Below are positions 42,104 to 52,170 of a stretch of 64,000 nucleotides of DNA, in pieces. How positions within the stretch are numbered: the first letter of the stretch is position 1; each line of letters starts with the position of its first letter. This stretch comes from Anaerospora hongkongensis. Its GTDB lineage: Bacteria; Bacillota; Negativicutes; Sporomusales; DSM-15969. The notes under the pieces are model-generated. The model searched no databases. It worked only from the letters and a program-made list of their open reading frames with translations, and was not told where the DNA came from. The position numbers and the translations under genes were made by a program. The stretch is from positions 1-64,000 of the forward strand of contig NZ_SLUI01000002.1 in assembly GCF_004339805.1 (NCBI RefSeq). The letters are read 5' to 3'.

Positions 42104-43287
42104 CCGATTTTCCCCTCCATTAACTGTGCCGCCATTTGCACATCTTTATCGCCGCGTCCGGACAGACAAACTACTACCGTTTCACCCGGCAGCGTTTGCG
42201 GCATAAGCTGTTCCAGGTAAGCCAGGGCATGAGAGCTTTCCAGGGCCGGGATGATCCCTTCCAGCAGGGAAAGCCGCTGAAAGGCTGCCAAAGCTTCGTC
42301 ATCCGTGATCGCTGTATAGGTAACCAAACCGGCATCCTTAAAGTAAGCATGCTCCGGCCCTACTCCGGGATAATCCAGTCCTGCCGAGACCGAATAGGCA
42401 GGAATGACCTGACCATCCGCATCCTGCAGCAGATAGCTCAGCGCTCCGTGGAGCACGCCCGGCCTCCCTTGGGTGAGGGATGCCGAATGCTCCCCTGTTG
42501 TTAAGCCTTTTCCGGCAGCCTCGACGCCGATTTTCTTTGCTTTGGCTTCATTGCGGAAAGGATAGAACAAGCCCATGGCATTACTGCCGCCCCCTACGCA
42601 GGCCACCAGATAATCAGGAATTGCTCCTGTCATAACCTGTGACTGGGCTTTTAGTTCTTCCCCGATAATTGCCTGAAAGTCACGGACAATCATCGGGTAA
42701 GGATGAGGACCGACTACTGAGCCGATGATATAATGGGTATTCTCTACATGAGTGACCCAGTCGCGGATTGCCTCACTGGTAGCATCCTTCAGCGTTCCCG
42801 TGCCGCTTGTTACCGGTCTCACCTCGGCTCCCAGCAGGCGCATGCGAAATACATTCAGGGCCTGCCGCTGCATATCTTCTTCTCCCATATATACCGTGCA
42901 CTTGAGGCCAAAAAGAGCGCAAACGGTTGCTGTTGCCACGCCGTGCTGCCCTGCTCCCGTTTCGGCAACAATCCTTTTCTTGCCCATAGCTTTAGCCAGG
43001 ATTGCCTGCCCTAAGGCATTATTAATCTTGTGTGCTCCGGTGTGAAGCAAATCTTCCCGCTTTAAATAAATATTGGCTCTGCCATAATGTTTTGTCAGGT
43101 TTTCGGCATAATACAGCCGGGTTGGCCGCCCCGCATACTCACATAGCACCTTTTTAAATTCCTGTTGAAACCCGTCATCCGCTTTAAGCCTGGTATAGCA
43201 TGCCTCTAATTCCAGCAATGCAGGCATAACTGTCTCCGGAACAAAGCGCCCACCGAATTGACCAAAGCGACCTTTACTATTTGGCAT
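42100..43287 (-). CDS. trpB: Tryptophan synthase beta chain
   Basis: 395-residue PLP enzyme. It has [19 protein letters not shown], the PLP Lys in [40 protein letters not shown] and CLSGRGDKD. This is the TrpB1 type. It overlaps trpC by 11 bases. Confidence 0.97.
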   Translation of the reverse strand: MPNSKGRFGQFGGRFVPETVMPALLELEACYTRLKADDGFQQEFKKVLCEYAGRPTRLYYAENLTKHYGRANIYLKREDLLHTGAHKINNALGQAILAKAMGKKRIVAETGAGQHGVATATVCALFGLKCTVYMGEEDMQRQALNVFRMRLLGAEVRPVTSGTGTLKDATSEAIRDWVTHVENTHYIIGSVVGPHPYPMIVRDFQAIIGEELKAQSQVMTGAIPDYLVACVGGGSNAMGLFYPFRNEAKAKKIGVEAAGKGLTTGEHSASLTQGRPGVLHGALSYLLQDADGQVIPAYSVSAGLDYPGVGPEHAYFKDAGLVTYTAITDDEALAAFQRLSLLEGIIPALESSHALAYLEQLMPQTLPGETVVVCLSGRGDKDVQMAAQLMEGKIG

Positions 43288-44056
43288 TTGTTATTCCTCC
43301 CTGTAAGCTAAGTTCCCGAACCTTTAGGGCAATGTCCTGTGCCGTAACCAGCCCTTCCCCCACCAATACTCCCCGGATACCGGCACGCTGTAAGGCAGCT
43401 GCCGTTTCCCGGGAGTGAATGCCGCTTTCACTGATAAACAGCCGGTCGGCTGCACAATACGGCAGCAGTTCGAAGGTATTCTCCACGTTGGTTGTAAAAG
43501 TAGTTAAGTTGCGATTATTAATTCCAATCACAGCTGCCGGAGTCTGCTGCACCCGTTTTAACTCTTCCCTGCTATGCACTTCTACCAGGCAGTCCAGTCC
43601 GATTTGCCGGGCAGTTGCCAAGTACTGCTGCACTTGAGCGTCGGTTAAAATAGCGGCAATCAGCAGCACGGCATCTGCCCCCAGCAGTCTGGCCTGGTAA
43701 AGCTGATACTCATCTACGATAAAGTCCTTGCGTAATACCGGCAGGCTGCTTACTTGCCTGACTTCGCCAATATGCTGGTCAGTACCGCAGAAATGGCTGT
43801 CGGTGAGTACCGATAAAGCCGCCGCCCCCTCGTTATCATAGATCCGGGCCAATTCTCCAACGGTACGCTCCGAGAGCCTGCCTTTCACAGGCGAAGCCAG
43901 CTTGCACTCGGCAATCAAGCTCCAGCTCTTGCCTGTTAAAGCTTTTGAAAAAGCCATTGTGCCGGGAACAACCTGCTTGATGAGCTTTCCCAGTGGCAGC
44001 TGCAGTTTATCACGTTTTACTTCCTCTTTTTTATGCGCTGCGATTCGTTCAAGCAT
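43277..44056 (-). CDS. trpC: Indole-3-glycerol phosphate synthase
   Basis: 259 residues. It has [14 protein letters not shown] (with the catalytic Lys), [33 protein letters not shown] and [10 protein letters not shown] in order. It overlaps trpF by 8 bases, downstream of it, the reverse of the common C-F order. Confidence 0.96.
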   Translation of the reverse strand: MLERIAAHKKEEVKRDKLQLPLGKLIKQVVPGTMAFSKALTGKSWSLIAECKLASPVKGRLSERTVGELARIYDNEGAAALSVLTDSHFCGTDQHIGEVRQVSSLPVLRKDFIVDEYQLYQARLLGADAVLLIAAILTDAQVQQYLATARQIGLDCLVEVHSREELKRVQQTPAAVIGINNRNLTTFTTNVENTFELLPYCAADRLFISESGIHSRETAAALQRAGIRGVLVGEGLVTAQDIALKVRELSLQGGITNAK

Positions 44057-44666
44057 ATCGCTCCTCCTCCCTTCGGACAGTACTGATAAATTCCCTTATC
44101 TTAACGGCATTTTTGGTACCGTTCACTTCTACCCCGCTGGAAACATCCACTCCGTCCGGTGCTAACAGGCGCATAGCTTCCTCTACATTATCCGCATGAA
44201 GCCCGCCGGCAACCAGCAGCGGCTTAGTAATCTGCTGCCTGATTTGCTGAAACTCAGTCCAGGCAAAGGGTACACCTGCTCCGCCAAATTGCTGCTCAGA
44301 AAAGCCGTCAACCAACAGCCACTGCGCAGGAAAAGCGTTGACCTCTTCTGCTGAAAAAGCGCCAGGCTTTATCGCTTTGATCACCGGCAGCTGCAGCGTA
44401 CGGCAGTAGTCTGCACTTTCCTCCCCATGGAGCTGGATATAGTCCAGCTTGCATTGACTGGCGATCTCCTGTACCTCGGCTAGTGGTGCATTCACAAATA
44501 CGCCTACCTTGCTAATGTCCGGTACCTGACGGCTGATCTCCCGGGCATTAGCTTTGTCTATCCGCCTCTGGCTGTTGGCAAAGACAAAACCGATCCAATC
44601 AGCACCGGACGCCTGGGCCGCTTCGGCCATCGCAATTGATGTAATACCGCAAATCTTTATGATAAT
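44049..44666 (-). CDS. trpF: Phosphoribosylanthranilate isomerase, apparent ATT start
   Basis: About 205 residues. The enzyme family begins with a short strand containing KICG, whose Cys is the catalytic base. Here IIKICGIT lies upstream of the first ATG (44630), so that ATG cannot be the true start. No ATG, GTG or TTG is found between the KICG strand and the ribosome site. The codon ATT at 44666-44664 lies 7 bases after AGGAGG (inside the end of trpD) and would give M-IIKICGIT. The rest has DWIGFVFA, VGVFVNAP, VQLHGEES, LLVDG and the phosphate loop LLVAGGLHADN, GVDVSSGVE. It overlaps the trpD stop by 10 bases. Confidence 0.88.
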   Translation of the reverse strand: MIIKICGITSIAMAEAAQASGADWIGFVFANSQRRIDKANAREISRQVPDISKVGVFVNAPLAEVQEIASQCKLDYIQLHGEESADYCRTLQLPVIKAIKPGAFSAEEVNAFPAQWLLVDGFSEQQFGGAGVPFAWTEFQQIRQQITKPLLVAGGLHADNVEEAMRLLAPDGVDVSSGVEVNGTKNAVKIREFISTVRREEERYA

Positions 44667-45694
44667 GCTAATTCCTCCTCTCGATAGCTCTGGGTCAACT
44701 GCTGCAATTCGGTTAATTTCGCATAGGCAGCCCCGCTATCCAGACTTTTAGCAGCGATGGCCACACCTTCTGCCAGCGTTTCGGCCTTACCGCCAACGAC
44801 CAAAGCTGCTGCCGCATTTACCAGCACCACATCCCTTCTCGGTCCCGGCTCGCCCTGCAGCACACCACGCAGTAAAGCTGCATTATCCATAGGGGAACCG
44901 CCACGGTATGCCTTCTGATCACACAGAGTAAACCCCAGTTCTTCCGGATAGATGACATATGACTTCATCTCGCCATTTTGTACTTCCACCACCTGAGTCG
45001 GAGCAGCGGTGGAAATCTCATCAAGACCGTCAAGGCTGTGCACCACCATCGCCCGCTGTATGCCCAGATTGATTAGGGCCTCTGCTACTTTACCGGCGGC
45101 AGCTGCTTCATAGACTCCGATCAACTGCCGCTCGGCCCCTGCCGGATTGGTAAGCGGCCCCAGGAGATTAAAAACAGTACGGAAGCCTAGCTCCTGCCGC
45201 GGCCTGGCGGCATGCTTCATGGCCTGGTGAAATACCGGCGCGTACAAAAAACCAATGCCGATATTCTCTATCGCCTGGGCCACAGCTTCAGGGGAGAGGT
45301 CGACTTTGACACCCAACGCAGTCAATACGTCCGCACTGCCACACGAGCTGGAAATACCACGGTTACCGTGCTTTGCCACGGCAATTCCGGCGCCTGCCGC
45401 CACAAAGGCGGTAGCAGTGGAGATATTAAAAGTCCCTTTGCCGTCACCCCCTGTACCGCAAGTATCAAGCAAGTCCTGTCTGCCGCACGTAATACGCAGC
45501 GAATGCTGCCGCATTGCTGCAGCAAAGCCTGCGATCTCACTGCCGGAAATTCCCTTTAACCTAAGCGCTGTAAGAAAGGACCCGATCTGCGCCTGGCTGG
45601 CTTGCCCTGACATAATGATTCCCATCGCCTGTTCTGCCTGAGCGGCAGAGAAATCCTGGCCTCCCAGCAAGTGAGCCAAATAGTCTTTTAACAT
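44657..45694 (-). CDS. trpD: Anthranilate phosphoribosyltransferase
   Basis: 345 residues. The PRPP-binding GTGGDGKGTFNIST and FVAAGAGIAVAKHGNR, LGPLTNPAG and the KLTEL end are typical. It is the first gene after the T-box, with AAGGAGG before the ATG. Anthranilate synthase, normally at the head of trp operons, is at the far end here. Confidence 0.97.
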   Translation of the reverse strand: MLKDYLAHLLGGQDFSAAQAEQAMGIIMSGQASQAQIGSFLTALRLKGISGSEIAGFAAAMRQHSLRITCGRQDLLDTCGTGGDGKGTFNISTATAFVAAGAGIAVAKHGNRGISSSCGSADVLTALGVKVDLSPEAVAQAIENIGIGFLYAPVFHQAMKHAARPRQELGFRTVFNLLGPLTNPAGAERQLIGVYEAAAAGKVAEALINLGIQRAMVVHSLDGLDEISTAAPTQVVEVQNGEMKSYVIYPEELGFTLCDQKAYRGGSPMDNAALLRGVLQGEPGPRRDVVLVNAAAALVVGGKAETLAEGVAIAAKSLDSGAAYAKLTELQQLTQSYREEELALS

Positions 45695-45734
45695 TTCCTT
45701 TCCTCCTTATATGGGAAAATCTTATATTGGAAAT

Positions 45735-46115
45735 AAAAAAAACCACTTCGCCCCCAACAAGGGGCGAAATGGTTCGCGGTACCACCCTACTTTAGAAACT
45801 GCTTTGTTTTCATGAATTGAGGCAAAATAAAAAACCATTCCACCCAAAGGGGCGAAATGGTTCGCGATACCACCCTAATTCAGAAAACACAGCGTTTTCT
45901 CTTTTTCAGGTACGGGAAACTACTCCGATACCCTAGCCATTATAACGGTGGCACCCGGCCTCTCCTACTAGAAAACGTTCGGGAGGCAGCTCACAGGACC
46001 ATTCGATATACGCTTTTGGCTGGTCATCACACCTCCGGCTGTCCGGTCACCAGCTCGCTGAGCAAAAGCGGCTATATGTACTCTTCCCGTTCATCGCTTG
46101 TAGCTATTTGCTCTA
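45735..46115 (-). promoter_or_regulatory. Trp T-box leader with duplicated antiterminator/terminator
   Basis: The leader of the trp operon. Stem I region with AAGAGTA; a likely UGG specifier in GAATGGTCC at 46001-45999. The first T-box, AGGGTGGTATCGCG (45876-45863), is followed by the terminator AACCATTTCGCCC / GGGTGGAATGGTT plus T run (45862-45833). Only about 45 bases later a second T-box, AGGGTGGTACCGCG (45788-45775), has its own terminator AACCATTTCGCCCC / GGGGGCGAAGTGGTT plus T run (45774-45741), but no Stem I lies between the two. Uncharged tRNA-Trp should favour antitermination. Confidence 0.92.
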
Positions 46116-46144
46116 ATTGTATAGCCATGATATTACACTGTCAA
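46116..46144 (-). promoter_or_regulatory. trp operon promoter
   Basis: Minus-strand TTGACA (46144-46139), 17-base spacer, TACAAT (46121-46116), directly before the T-box leader. Confidence 0.75.
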
Positions 46145-46206
46145 GTATATTTTACACCAAAAGAAGAAAAAAGTTACATTAAAATCAATAACAACTGCAA
46201 ATCCTG

Positions 46207-48576
46207 CTACCAGAAGCGCTGTGCTTTTTCGGCAATGCCGGCAGCATTCTTAACACTCATAGCTTTTCGCCACTCGGCGGGAAACAGCTTTTTATAGCGT
46301 CTCTCAGCAAAACGTTCATCAATCAGCAAGACCAGTCCCCGGTCGTATTCGGTGCGAATGACACGCCCTGCCGCCTGCAGGACTTTATTCATGCCAGGAT
46401 AAACATACGCATAGTCAAAACCCGGCTGTTGATTCTTTGTAAACCATTCGCGGATAATTTCCCTTTCCAGACAAACCTGCGGCAGGCCAACCCCGACAAT
46501 AACCGCTCCCACTAGGCGCTCACCGGTCAAATCAATGCCTTCCCCGAATATCCCGCCTAATACCACAAACCCTACCAGCGTCTCCTGGTTTTCAACAGCA
46601 AACTGCTGCAGAAACTCAGACCGCTCCGCTTCCGTCATCCCGCTGACCTGGCGAATTACCTTGACCGGCAACTCTTTGGCACAAAAGCGTCCGGCCACTT
46701 CCTCCAGATACCGGTAGGACGGCAAAAAGACCAGATAATTTCCTGTTCTGGCTCCAGTCATTGCCGCTATCCTGTCTACAATTTCGTCATAAGTCTGATC
46801 CCGCATTTTATAAGTGGTACTGACTGTATCGGCGATATACAGTCCCAAATGATCGGGAGAAAAGGGGGAAGCCACCGCTAGTTTGCCGTCACCGTCCTCG
46901 CCTCCCACCATTGCAAAGAAATAATCGAGCGGCGTCAGCGTAGCCGAAAAAAAGACTGCCGCCCTGCCCCGTGCCGAAACCTGCCGCAGCAGTTCGGCCG
47001 GATTCACACAAAACAGCTTCAGCCGGACATCTTTCTCGATCTTCTCTGCATAGGTTACATATCGCTCATCATACATTTCCGCTGTCCGTAAAAAAGCAAA
47101 CACCTGAAAATACAGTTCTAAGAGCGCCTCGCGAAAATCAGTCTGCTCATTTTGCGACAGCCATTTTTCCGCTTGGGAAGCAAAATTCCGCAGCAGCGGC
47201 AACAGGGCGTCCGGTGCAGCCTCCTGTATCCAGGCGGCTGACTGCCCGGCTCGCGGCGTTTCCACACAATCTTTTCCAGTCTCCAGCAGGAAGGCATTTA
47301 TCTTTCCGGCCGCTTTTGCCAGCCGGGGCAGTTTCTTCATGACTGCTTTGCGAATAGCAAGAAAATCCTGCTTGCTGATTTCAGCAGAGAACATGTCCCG
47401 CGCCCGGTCAATCAGGTTATGGGCCTCATCGACCAGCAGGCAGTACGCACTGTCGTTATCCTGAAAAAAGCGTTTTAAATAAACAGCAGGGTCAAATACA
47501 TAATTATAATCGCAAATGACGGCATCGGCCCATACTGCCAAATCCAGGGTAAATTCAAAGGGGCACAGCTGATGCTCCCGGGCCTGCTGCTCAATATTCT
47601 CACGGGTAAGGTTCTCTAAGCGCCAGCAGGCACTCAGCGCCGGACCAATGCGGTCATAGTAGCCCTTCGCATAGGGACATTCGTCAGGCGTACAGGCCGC
47701 GCCGGGCATAAAACAGATCTTCTCTTTTGCCGTTATCGTTACGGTTTTGCACTGTAAGCCGCTTGCGCGCAGCCTGGCAAAAACCTCTTCCGCCAGCCGG
47801 CGGGTTACGGTCTTGGCAGTCAAAAAGAACAGCTTCTCAATATGGCCCAGCCCCATTGCTTTAATGGCTGGAAAAATAGTGGCGATGGTTTTTCCCGTGC
47901 CGGTAGGTGCCTGAGCGCACAGCCTGCGTCCTTCAACAAGCGCCTTATACACAGCAACTGCCAGCTGCCGCTGCCCCTGGCGAAACTGCGGGAAAGGAAA
48001 TTCCAACTCCTGCGCAGTTCGGTCACGAACGGCAATCCATTCGGCAACCTGCTTCGCCCATGCTGCATATTGATCCACAAGCTGAGTGAAAAACTGCGCC
48101 AGCTCAGTAAAGGAAAATGTCTGCTCGAAGAATTTTAGTTCCAGCGTGACCGCCTGGCAATAGGAAATCCGCACATTCATATCCGTAAGCTCATGCTGCA
48201 GGGCATAGATATAGGCATAACATTTAGCCTGCGCCCAGTGCAGCGGATTGTGACCTGCTTCGATCGTTTCCAGTTCGGCAGTCGTTGACTTAATTTCATC
48301 TATCGTCACCTGTAGCGTGCCATTTTCCTTGGTACCCGTTATCACGCCATCGGCCCGGCCGCCGATATGCAGCGCCAGATCCTCCCGCTCTACTTCTATA
48401 GACAGGCTGACTTCCGCTTCATATTCCGCGCCTTGCGCCTGTTGAATCTTCCGGTGAATTTTACCGCCATCTACCATGCGCGAACTGCTGGTAAAAGCCG
48501 CTACCAGATCGCCGGAGCGCAGTACAAATTCAACTAAATTCCTTACGGAAATCTTAATGATTCTGTTAACAGCCAT
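46207..48576 (-). CDS. Rad3/DinG-type helicase with N-terminal Cas4-like nuclease domain
   Basis: 789 residues, superfamily 2 DNA helicase of the XPD/DinG group. Residues about 45-150 look like a PD-(D/E)XK (Cas4/RecB-like) nuclease: GGRADGVITG with Asp76, DEIKST with Glu94-Lys96, and a Q-x-x-x-Y helix (WAQAKCYAYIYAL). Walker A APTGTGKT is at about 223-230, the Fe-S cysteines near CFMPGAAC, DEC (288, 295, 300) and later QLCPFEF. DEAH box LLVDEAHNL and helicase C motifs VLGGIFGEGIDLTGERL and AAGRVIRTEYDRG are intact. It is probably a DNA repair helicase. It stands alone behind the trp leader. Confidence 0.88.
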   Translation of the reverse strand: MAVNRIIKISVRNLVEFVLRSGDLVAAFTSSSRMVDGGKIHRKIQQAQGAEYEAEVSLSIEVEREDLALHIGGRADGVITGTKENGTLQVTIDEIKSTTAELETIEAGHNPLHWAQAKCYAYIYALQHELTDMNVRISYCQAVTLELKFFEQTFSFTELAQFFTQLVDQYAAWAKQVAEWIAVRDRTAQELEFPFPQFRQGQRQLAVAVYKALVEGRRLCAQAPTGTGKTIATIFPAIKAMGLGHIEKLFFLTAKTVTRRLAEEVFARLRASGLQCKTVTITAKEKICFMPGAACTPDECPYAKGYYDRIGPALSACWRLENLTRENIEQQAREHQLCPFEFTLDLAVWADAVICDYNYVFDPAVYLKRFFQDNDSAYCLLVDEAHNLIDRARDMFSAEISKQDFLAIRKAVMKKLPRLAKAAGKINAFLLETGKDCVETPRAGQSAAWIQEAAPDALLPLLRNFASQAEKWLSQNEQTDFREALLELYFQVFAFLRTAEMYDERYVTYAEKIEKDVRLKLFCVNPAELLRQVSARGRAAVFFSATLTPLDYFFAMVGGEDGDGKLAVASPFSPDHLGLYIADTVSTTYKMRDQTYDEIVDRIAAMTGARTGNYLVFLPSYRYLEEVAGRFCAKELPVKVIRQVSGMTEAERSEFLQQFAVENQETLVGFVVLGGIFGEGIDLTGERLVGAVIVGVGLPQVCLEREIIREWFTKNQQPGFDYAYVYPGMNKVLQAAGRVIRTEYDRGLVLLIDERFAERRYKKLFPAEWRKAMSVKNAAGIAEKAQRFW

Positions 48577-48726
48577 ATTTTTCTTACCCTTCGCTCTGTA
48601 GATCTTTCTATTAGCATACTATCACGAACAAACGTTCAGAGCAAGAAAGGGAATAATTGTATGGCACTTGAAATTTTTTCTAGATTAAGGTTATGATAGC
48701 GTTATAAACGTTAGGAGGCCTTACTC

Positions 48727-49452
48727 ATGAACAGGCTAACCATTCTACCGATACAATTTACCGCTGGCGGCCTACCCAATACCATCTATCCTGTCATCGT
48801 AAGTGATGAAGCTGAGATGGTGCTAATTGACTGTGGTTATCCCGGCTTTTTCCCCTTGCTGACAAGCACAGCGGCAGCAGAAGGTTTGGACTGCAGTAAG
48901 CTAACCAAAATCATTATTACCCATCATGACTATGACCACATGGGCGCCCTGGCAGAATTCAAGCAAGCTTATCCCCATTTGCAGGTAATTGCCTCCTGTG
49001 AAGACGAGCCATATATCAGCGGCAAACTCAAATCCCTGCGCCTGCAGCAGGCCGAAGACCTCTACCCCACATTGCCGGAAGAGCAAAGAGACTTTGCCAG
49101 AAGCTTTCAACAGAAGCTGCAGGAAGTAAAGCACGCTGCTGTCGATTGGTGCGTATGCGACAAAACATATCTTGACTGCTGCGGCGGTATCGAAATCGTT
49201 GCCACTCCAGGCCATATGCCCGGACACATTTCCCTTTATCTGCATAACGATAAGACTTTGATTAGCGGCGATGCCCTGACAATGGAGAATAACAACCTCG
49301 CGATGGCCAATCCGCAGTACACATTGGATATGGCTACCGCTAAAGAATCTATTAAAAAGCTGCTCACTTATGATATCGAGCAAATCATCTGCTACCACGG
49401 CGGCAGTTATACCGGCAACTGTAGAGCGGCCTTACAGCGCCTTGTACGTTAA
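48727..49452 (+). CDS. MBL-fold metallo-hydrolase
   Basis: A 241-residue metallo-beta-lactamase-fold hydrolase with the zinc motif THHDYDHMG, a second His in TPGHMPGHIS, Asp in SGDAL and a terminal CYHGG. Family members hydrolyse thioesters, lactones or other small metabolites; the substrate is not evident. A ribosome site TTAGGAGG precedes the ATG. A TTGAAA / TATGAT promoter lies about 60 bases upstream. It is divergent from the helicase gene. Confidence 0.85.
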   Translation: MNRLTILPIQFTAGGLPNTIYPVIVSDEAEMVLIDCGYPGFFPLLTSTAAAEGLDCSKLTKIIITHHDYDHMGALAEFKQAYPHLQVIASCEDEPYISGKLKSLRLQQAEDLYPTLPEEQRDFARSFQQKLQEVKHAAVDWCVCDKTYLDCCGGIEIVATPGHMPGHISLYLHNDKTLISGDALTMENNNLAMANPQYTLDMATAKESIKKLLTYDIEQIICYHGGSYTGNCRAALQRLVR

Positions 49453-49462
49453 GTTAATCCAA

Positions 49463-49500
49463 AAAGGGACTGCTTTGCTTAACAGCAAAGCAGTCCCTTA
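49463..49500. terminator. Bidirectional terminator
   Basis: AAGGGACTGCTTTGCT / AGCAAAGCAGTCCCTT between the convergent MBL hydrolase and chemoreceptor genes. Confidence 0.85.
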
Positions 49501-49528
49501 CTTTTTAAAGTCTAATACTTATCGTCAA

Positions 49529-51217
49529 TTACACCTTGAATTTGCCGATAATCTGCGTCAGCTCTTCGGCGAGGTTAGCCAGTGCCTGGCTGGCAGCTGC
49601 AATCTCCTGGGCTGATGCCGACTGCTCTTCTGTCACGGAAGAAACGGTCTGTGTATGCGCTCCGGTTTCTTCACTTACTTGACGGATATCATTCACGGAA
49701 GCAACAATCTGCCTGCTATCAGCCGCTGCCTGCTTAACAACACCGGATATATCCTGTACCTGCGTGGAAACCTGCCCGACATATGCAGCGATTTCCTGAA
49801 ATGCCTGCCCGGCCTGATTGACGACAACAGATCCGGCAGCAGCAACCCGGGTGCCCTCATTCATAGCAATAACTGCATTATCCGTATCACGCTGAATTTC
49901 ACCGATCAGTGCGGCAATCTGCTTGGCGGCCTGCTGGGATTGTTCGGCAAGCTTACGCACCTCTTCTGCCACTACGGCAAATCCTCTGCCTTGCTCCCCC
50001 GCCCGTGCAGCCTCTATGGCCGCATTTAAGGCTAGCAGATTAGTCTGCCCGGCAATACCGGCAATGGTATCAATGATCTGCCCGATTTCCTGAGAGCGCT
50101 CACCCAGCTTGGCCACAACTCTAGCTGATTTTGTTACTGCTTCATCAATACCGGCCATTTGATCAACAGCCTGTTCAATTGCCTTACGGCCATTTTGTGT
50201 TGAGTCAGCCGCCTTGCCTGTAGTACCTGCAACTGTGTCAGTATTAGCCGCGGCCTGTCTGATTTCAGCCGCAATATTCTCAGCAACTGACGCGGCTGAC
50301 GCTACGGCTGTCAGCTGACGGTCTGCACCGGCAGCAACCTGGGTAATTGTCGCAGCTACCTGATTGGAAGCCTGCGCCGCTTCTGCAGCACTTGCCGACA
50401 GCTGCTGAGTGGAAGCAGCCATCGTGCCTGCCGAGTTCAGTACCTGCACCATAATCTGGCGCAAATCAGCCAGAAACCGGTTTACTGCCTTTGCCAGCTC
50501 ACCAATCTCATCCCGGCTCGTCACCTGAATGGTCTGCGTCAAATCACCGCCGCTTTCGGCCAGTTTAATCAGCTCATCGTGCAGAATATCAATGGGCTTG
50601 ACAATCAATCGGGCAATCAAGATCCCGGCTAACGTACCGGCAAGCACAGCCCCTATCGCTACTCCGATAATGACAATGACCAGAAACCCGGCCCGCTGTT
50701 CGGCAGCCGCAATTCTTTCTGCCATTGTTGCCTCTTGTATTTTTACCAGTTCGTTAAAGCTCGTTTCTAAAGACTTGCGTGTTTGTCTGCCTTCATTAAA
50801 AGACAGTTGTTTAGCCTCTTGCGCTTTCCCTTTCATATATAAATCAATCACGGCAAAGTTGATGGTTGTAAAGTCCGAATGGGCCTTATCAATCTTGTCA
50901 AGCAATTGCTGCTCCTGGTCGGTATCGCTCAGTTTTTTCAGCAGCCCAAGCCGCTTTTTAACATTCTCCGACTTTTCGCTGATTTCTTTTTGAAACTCAA
51001 GATTGCCAGTAAGTAAAAATCCGCGTTCGTCATTGGCCTGTCCGGTAAAATAGTACTGGATTTCCCGCAGCTCAACGATCGTAAATTCTTCTTCTTTAAT
51101 AATGGTCTGATACCGGTCTTTGATATGATCAAATCCATAGATTGCCGCCACAGCTACCACTGCGCTCAATAAGCCGACAAGCAGGTAGCCCAGTATGAGT
51201 TTTGTTTTGATCTTCAA
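49529..51217 (-). CDS. Methyl-accepting chemotaxis protein
   Basis: 562 residues. A first membrane helix ([23 protein letters not shown]), an extracytoplasmic four-helix domain of the CHASE3 or 4HB type at about 30-180, a second helix ([25 protein letters not shown]), a HAMP domain, and the methyl-accepting signalling domain with the hairpin tip [28 protein letters not shown] sequence near residues 395-430. The ligand is unknown. It is monocistronic. Confidence 0.93.
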   Translation of the reverse strand: MKIKTKLILGYLLVGLLSAVVAVAAIYGFDHIKDRYQTIIKEEEFTIVELREIQYYFTGQANDERGFLLTGNLEFQKEISEKSENVKKRLGLLKKLSDTDQEQQLLDKIDKAHSDFTTINFAVIDLYMKGKAQEAKQLSFNEGRQTRKSLETSFNELVKIQEATMAERIAAAEQRAGFLVIVIIGVAIGAVLAGTLAGILIARLIVKPIDILHDELIKLAESGGDLTQTIQVTSRDEIGELAKAVNRFLADLRQIMVQVLNSAGTMAASTQQLSASAAEAAQASNQVAATITQVAAGADRQLTAVASAASVAENIAAEIRQAAANTDTVAGTTGKAADSTQNGRKAIEQAVDQMAGIDEAVTKSARVVAKLGERSQEIGQIIDTIAGIAGQTNLLALNAAIEAARAGEQGRGFAVVAEEVRKLAEQSQQAAKQIAALIGEIQRDTDNAVIAMNEGTRVAAAGSVVVNQAGQAFQEIAAYVGQVSTQVQDISGVVKQAAADSRQIVASVNDIRQVSEETGAHTQTVSSVTEEQSASAQEIAAASQALANLAEELTQIIGKFKV

Positions 51218-51267
51218 CGAAAAAGCCTCCTGAAGTAGTGTTAATCCTGGTAAATATTGTGCAAAAA

Positions 51268-52029
51268 TTACTGCGCGCTCCAGCCGCCGTCTACCGTCAT
51301 CACCTGACCGGTCATATAGTTTGCTGCTGCTGACGCCAGATAAACAACAGCGCCCTGCATATCCTCCACATTTCCCAGCCGTTTGGCGGCAGTCTTGCCG
51401 ACTAAATAGTGACGGACTTTTTCATTTTTCAATTCTTCAGCATTGATTGCTGTTTCCACATAACCAGGGCACAAGGCGTTAACCTGAATATGATAACGTG
51501 CCCATTCCAAAGCGAGGGCTTTGGTCATTTGAATGACCCCGCCTTTGGCGGCACAATAAGGAGCTACCAATTTCTCGCCGACTAAGCCTAAAATGGAAGA
51601 TACATTGATAATTTTACCGTGGTTTTGTTTGATCATCTCCCGGCCAACTGCCTGACAGCAGAAAAAGACCCCTTTTAGGTCCAGGTTTACTACATGATCC
51701 CAGTCCGCTTCCGTTACATCCTCAGCCCGCCGGGTCAGCGCATTACCCGCATTATTGACGAGAATATCAATCACCGGAAAGACTTCCAGTGTTTTCGCCA
51801 CCAATTGTTGAATATCGGCTAGCTTGGTTAGATCTGCCGGTACGGCCAGCGTTTTCACGCCTAGCGCCGCAATTTCAGCCGCCGCCTGTTCACATTCAGC
51901 GCCATTGCGGCTGACAACCACAATATTTGCCCCCGCCTGGGCCAGCCCCTCAGCCAACCCACGGCCAATGCCGCGCGTTGCTCCAGTCACAATAGCAACT
52001 TTCCCCGTAAGATCGAAAGCAGGCAGCAT
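51268..52029 (-). CDS. Short-chain dehydrogenase/reductase
   Basis: 253 residues, classical SDR. Cofactor motif [12 protein letters not shown] at about 16-27, NNAG at about 94, catalytic Ser in NVSSILG, and Tyr-Lys in YCAAKGG. The C-terminus has DGGWSAQ, typical of FabG-like SDRs. Substrate unknown; it is near an enoyl-CoA hydratase-like gene, so a role with acyl or hydroxy compounds is possible. Confidence 0.9.
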   Translation of the reverse strand: MLPAFDLTGKVAIVTGATRGIGRGLAEGLAQAGANIVVVSRNGAECEQAAAEIAALGVKTLAVPADLTKLADIQQLVAKTLEVFPVIDILVNNAGNALTRRAEDVTEADWDHVVNLDLKGVFFCCQAVGREMIKQNHGKIINVSSILGLVGEKLVAPYCAAKGGVIQMTKALALEWARYHIQVNALCPGYVETAINAEELKNEKVRHYLVGKTAAKRLGNVEDMQGAVVYLASAAANYMTGQVMTVDGGWSAQ

Positions 52030-52098
52030 GTCGGATACCTCCTAATTGTACAAGCTAGCACTATTATAAGCCAGATTGCCCATAATTACCAGGAGGTA

Positions 52099-52129
52099 CG
52101 GAAAAAGGGGACAGTCCCCTTTTTCCGTG
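52099..52129. repeat. Dispersed palindrome, extended copy
   Basis: A near-perfect 31-base inverted repeat, ACGGAAAAAGGGGAC paired with GTCCCCTTTTTCCGT around a central A, in the gap between the SDR and enoyl-CoA hydratase genes. Confidence 0.75.
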
Positions 52130-52170
52130 TTTCGCCCCAAATCTAATTGGACTTGAGCCGTCTCGAGAAA

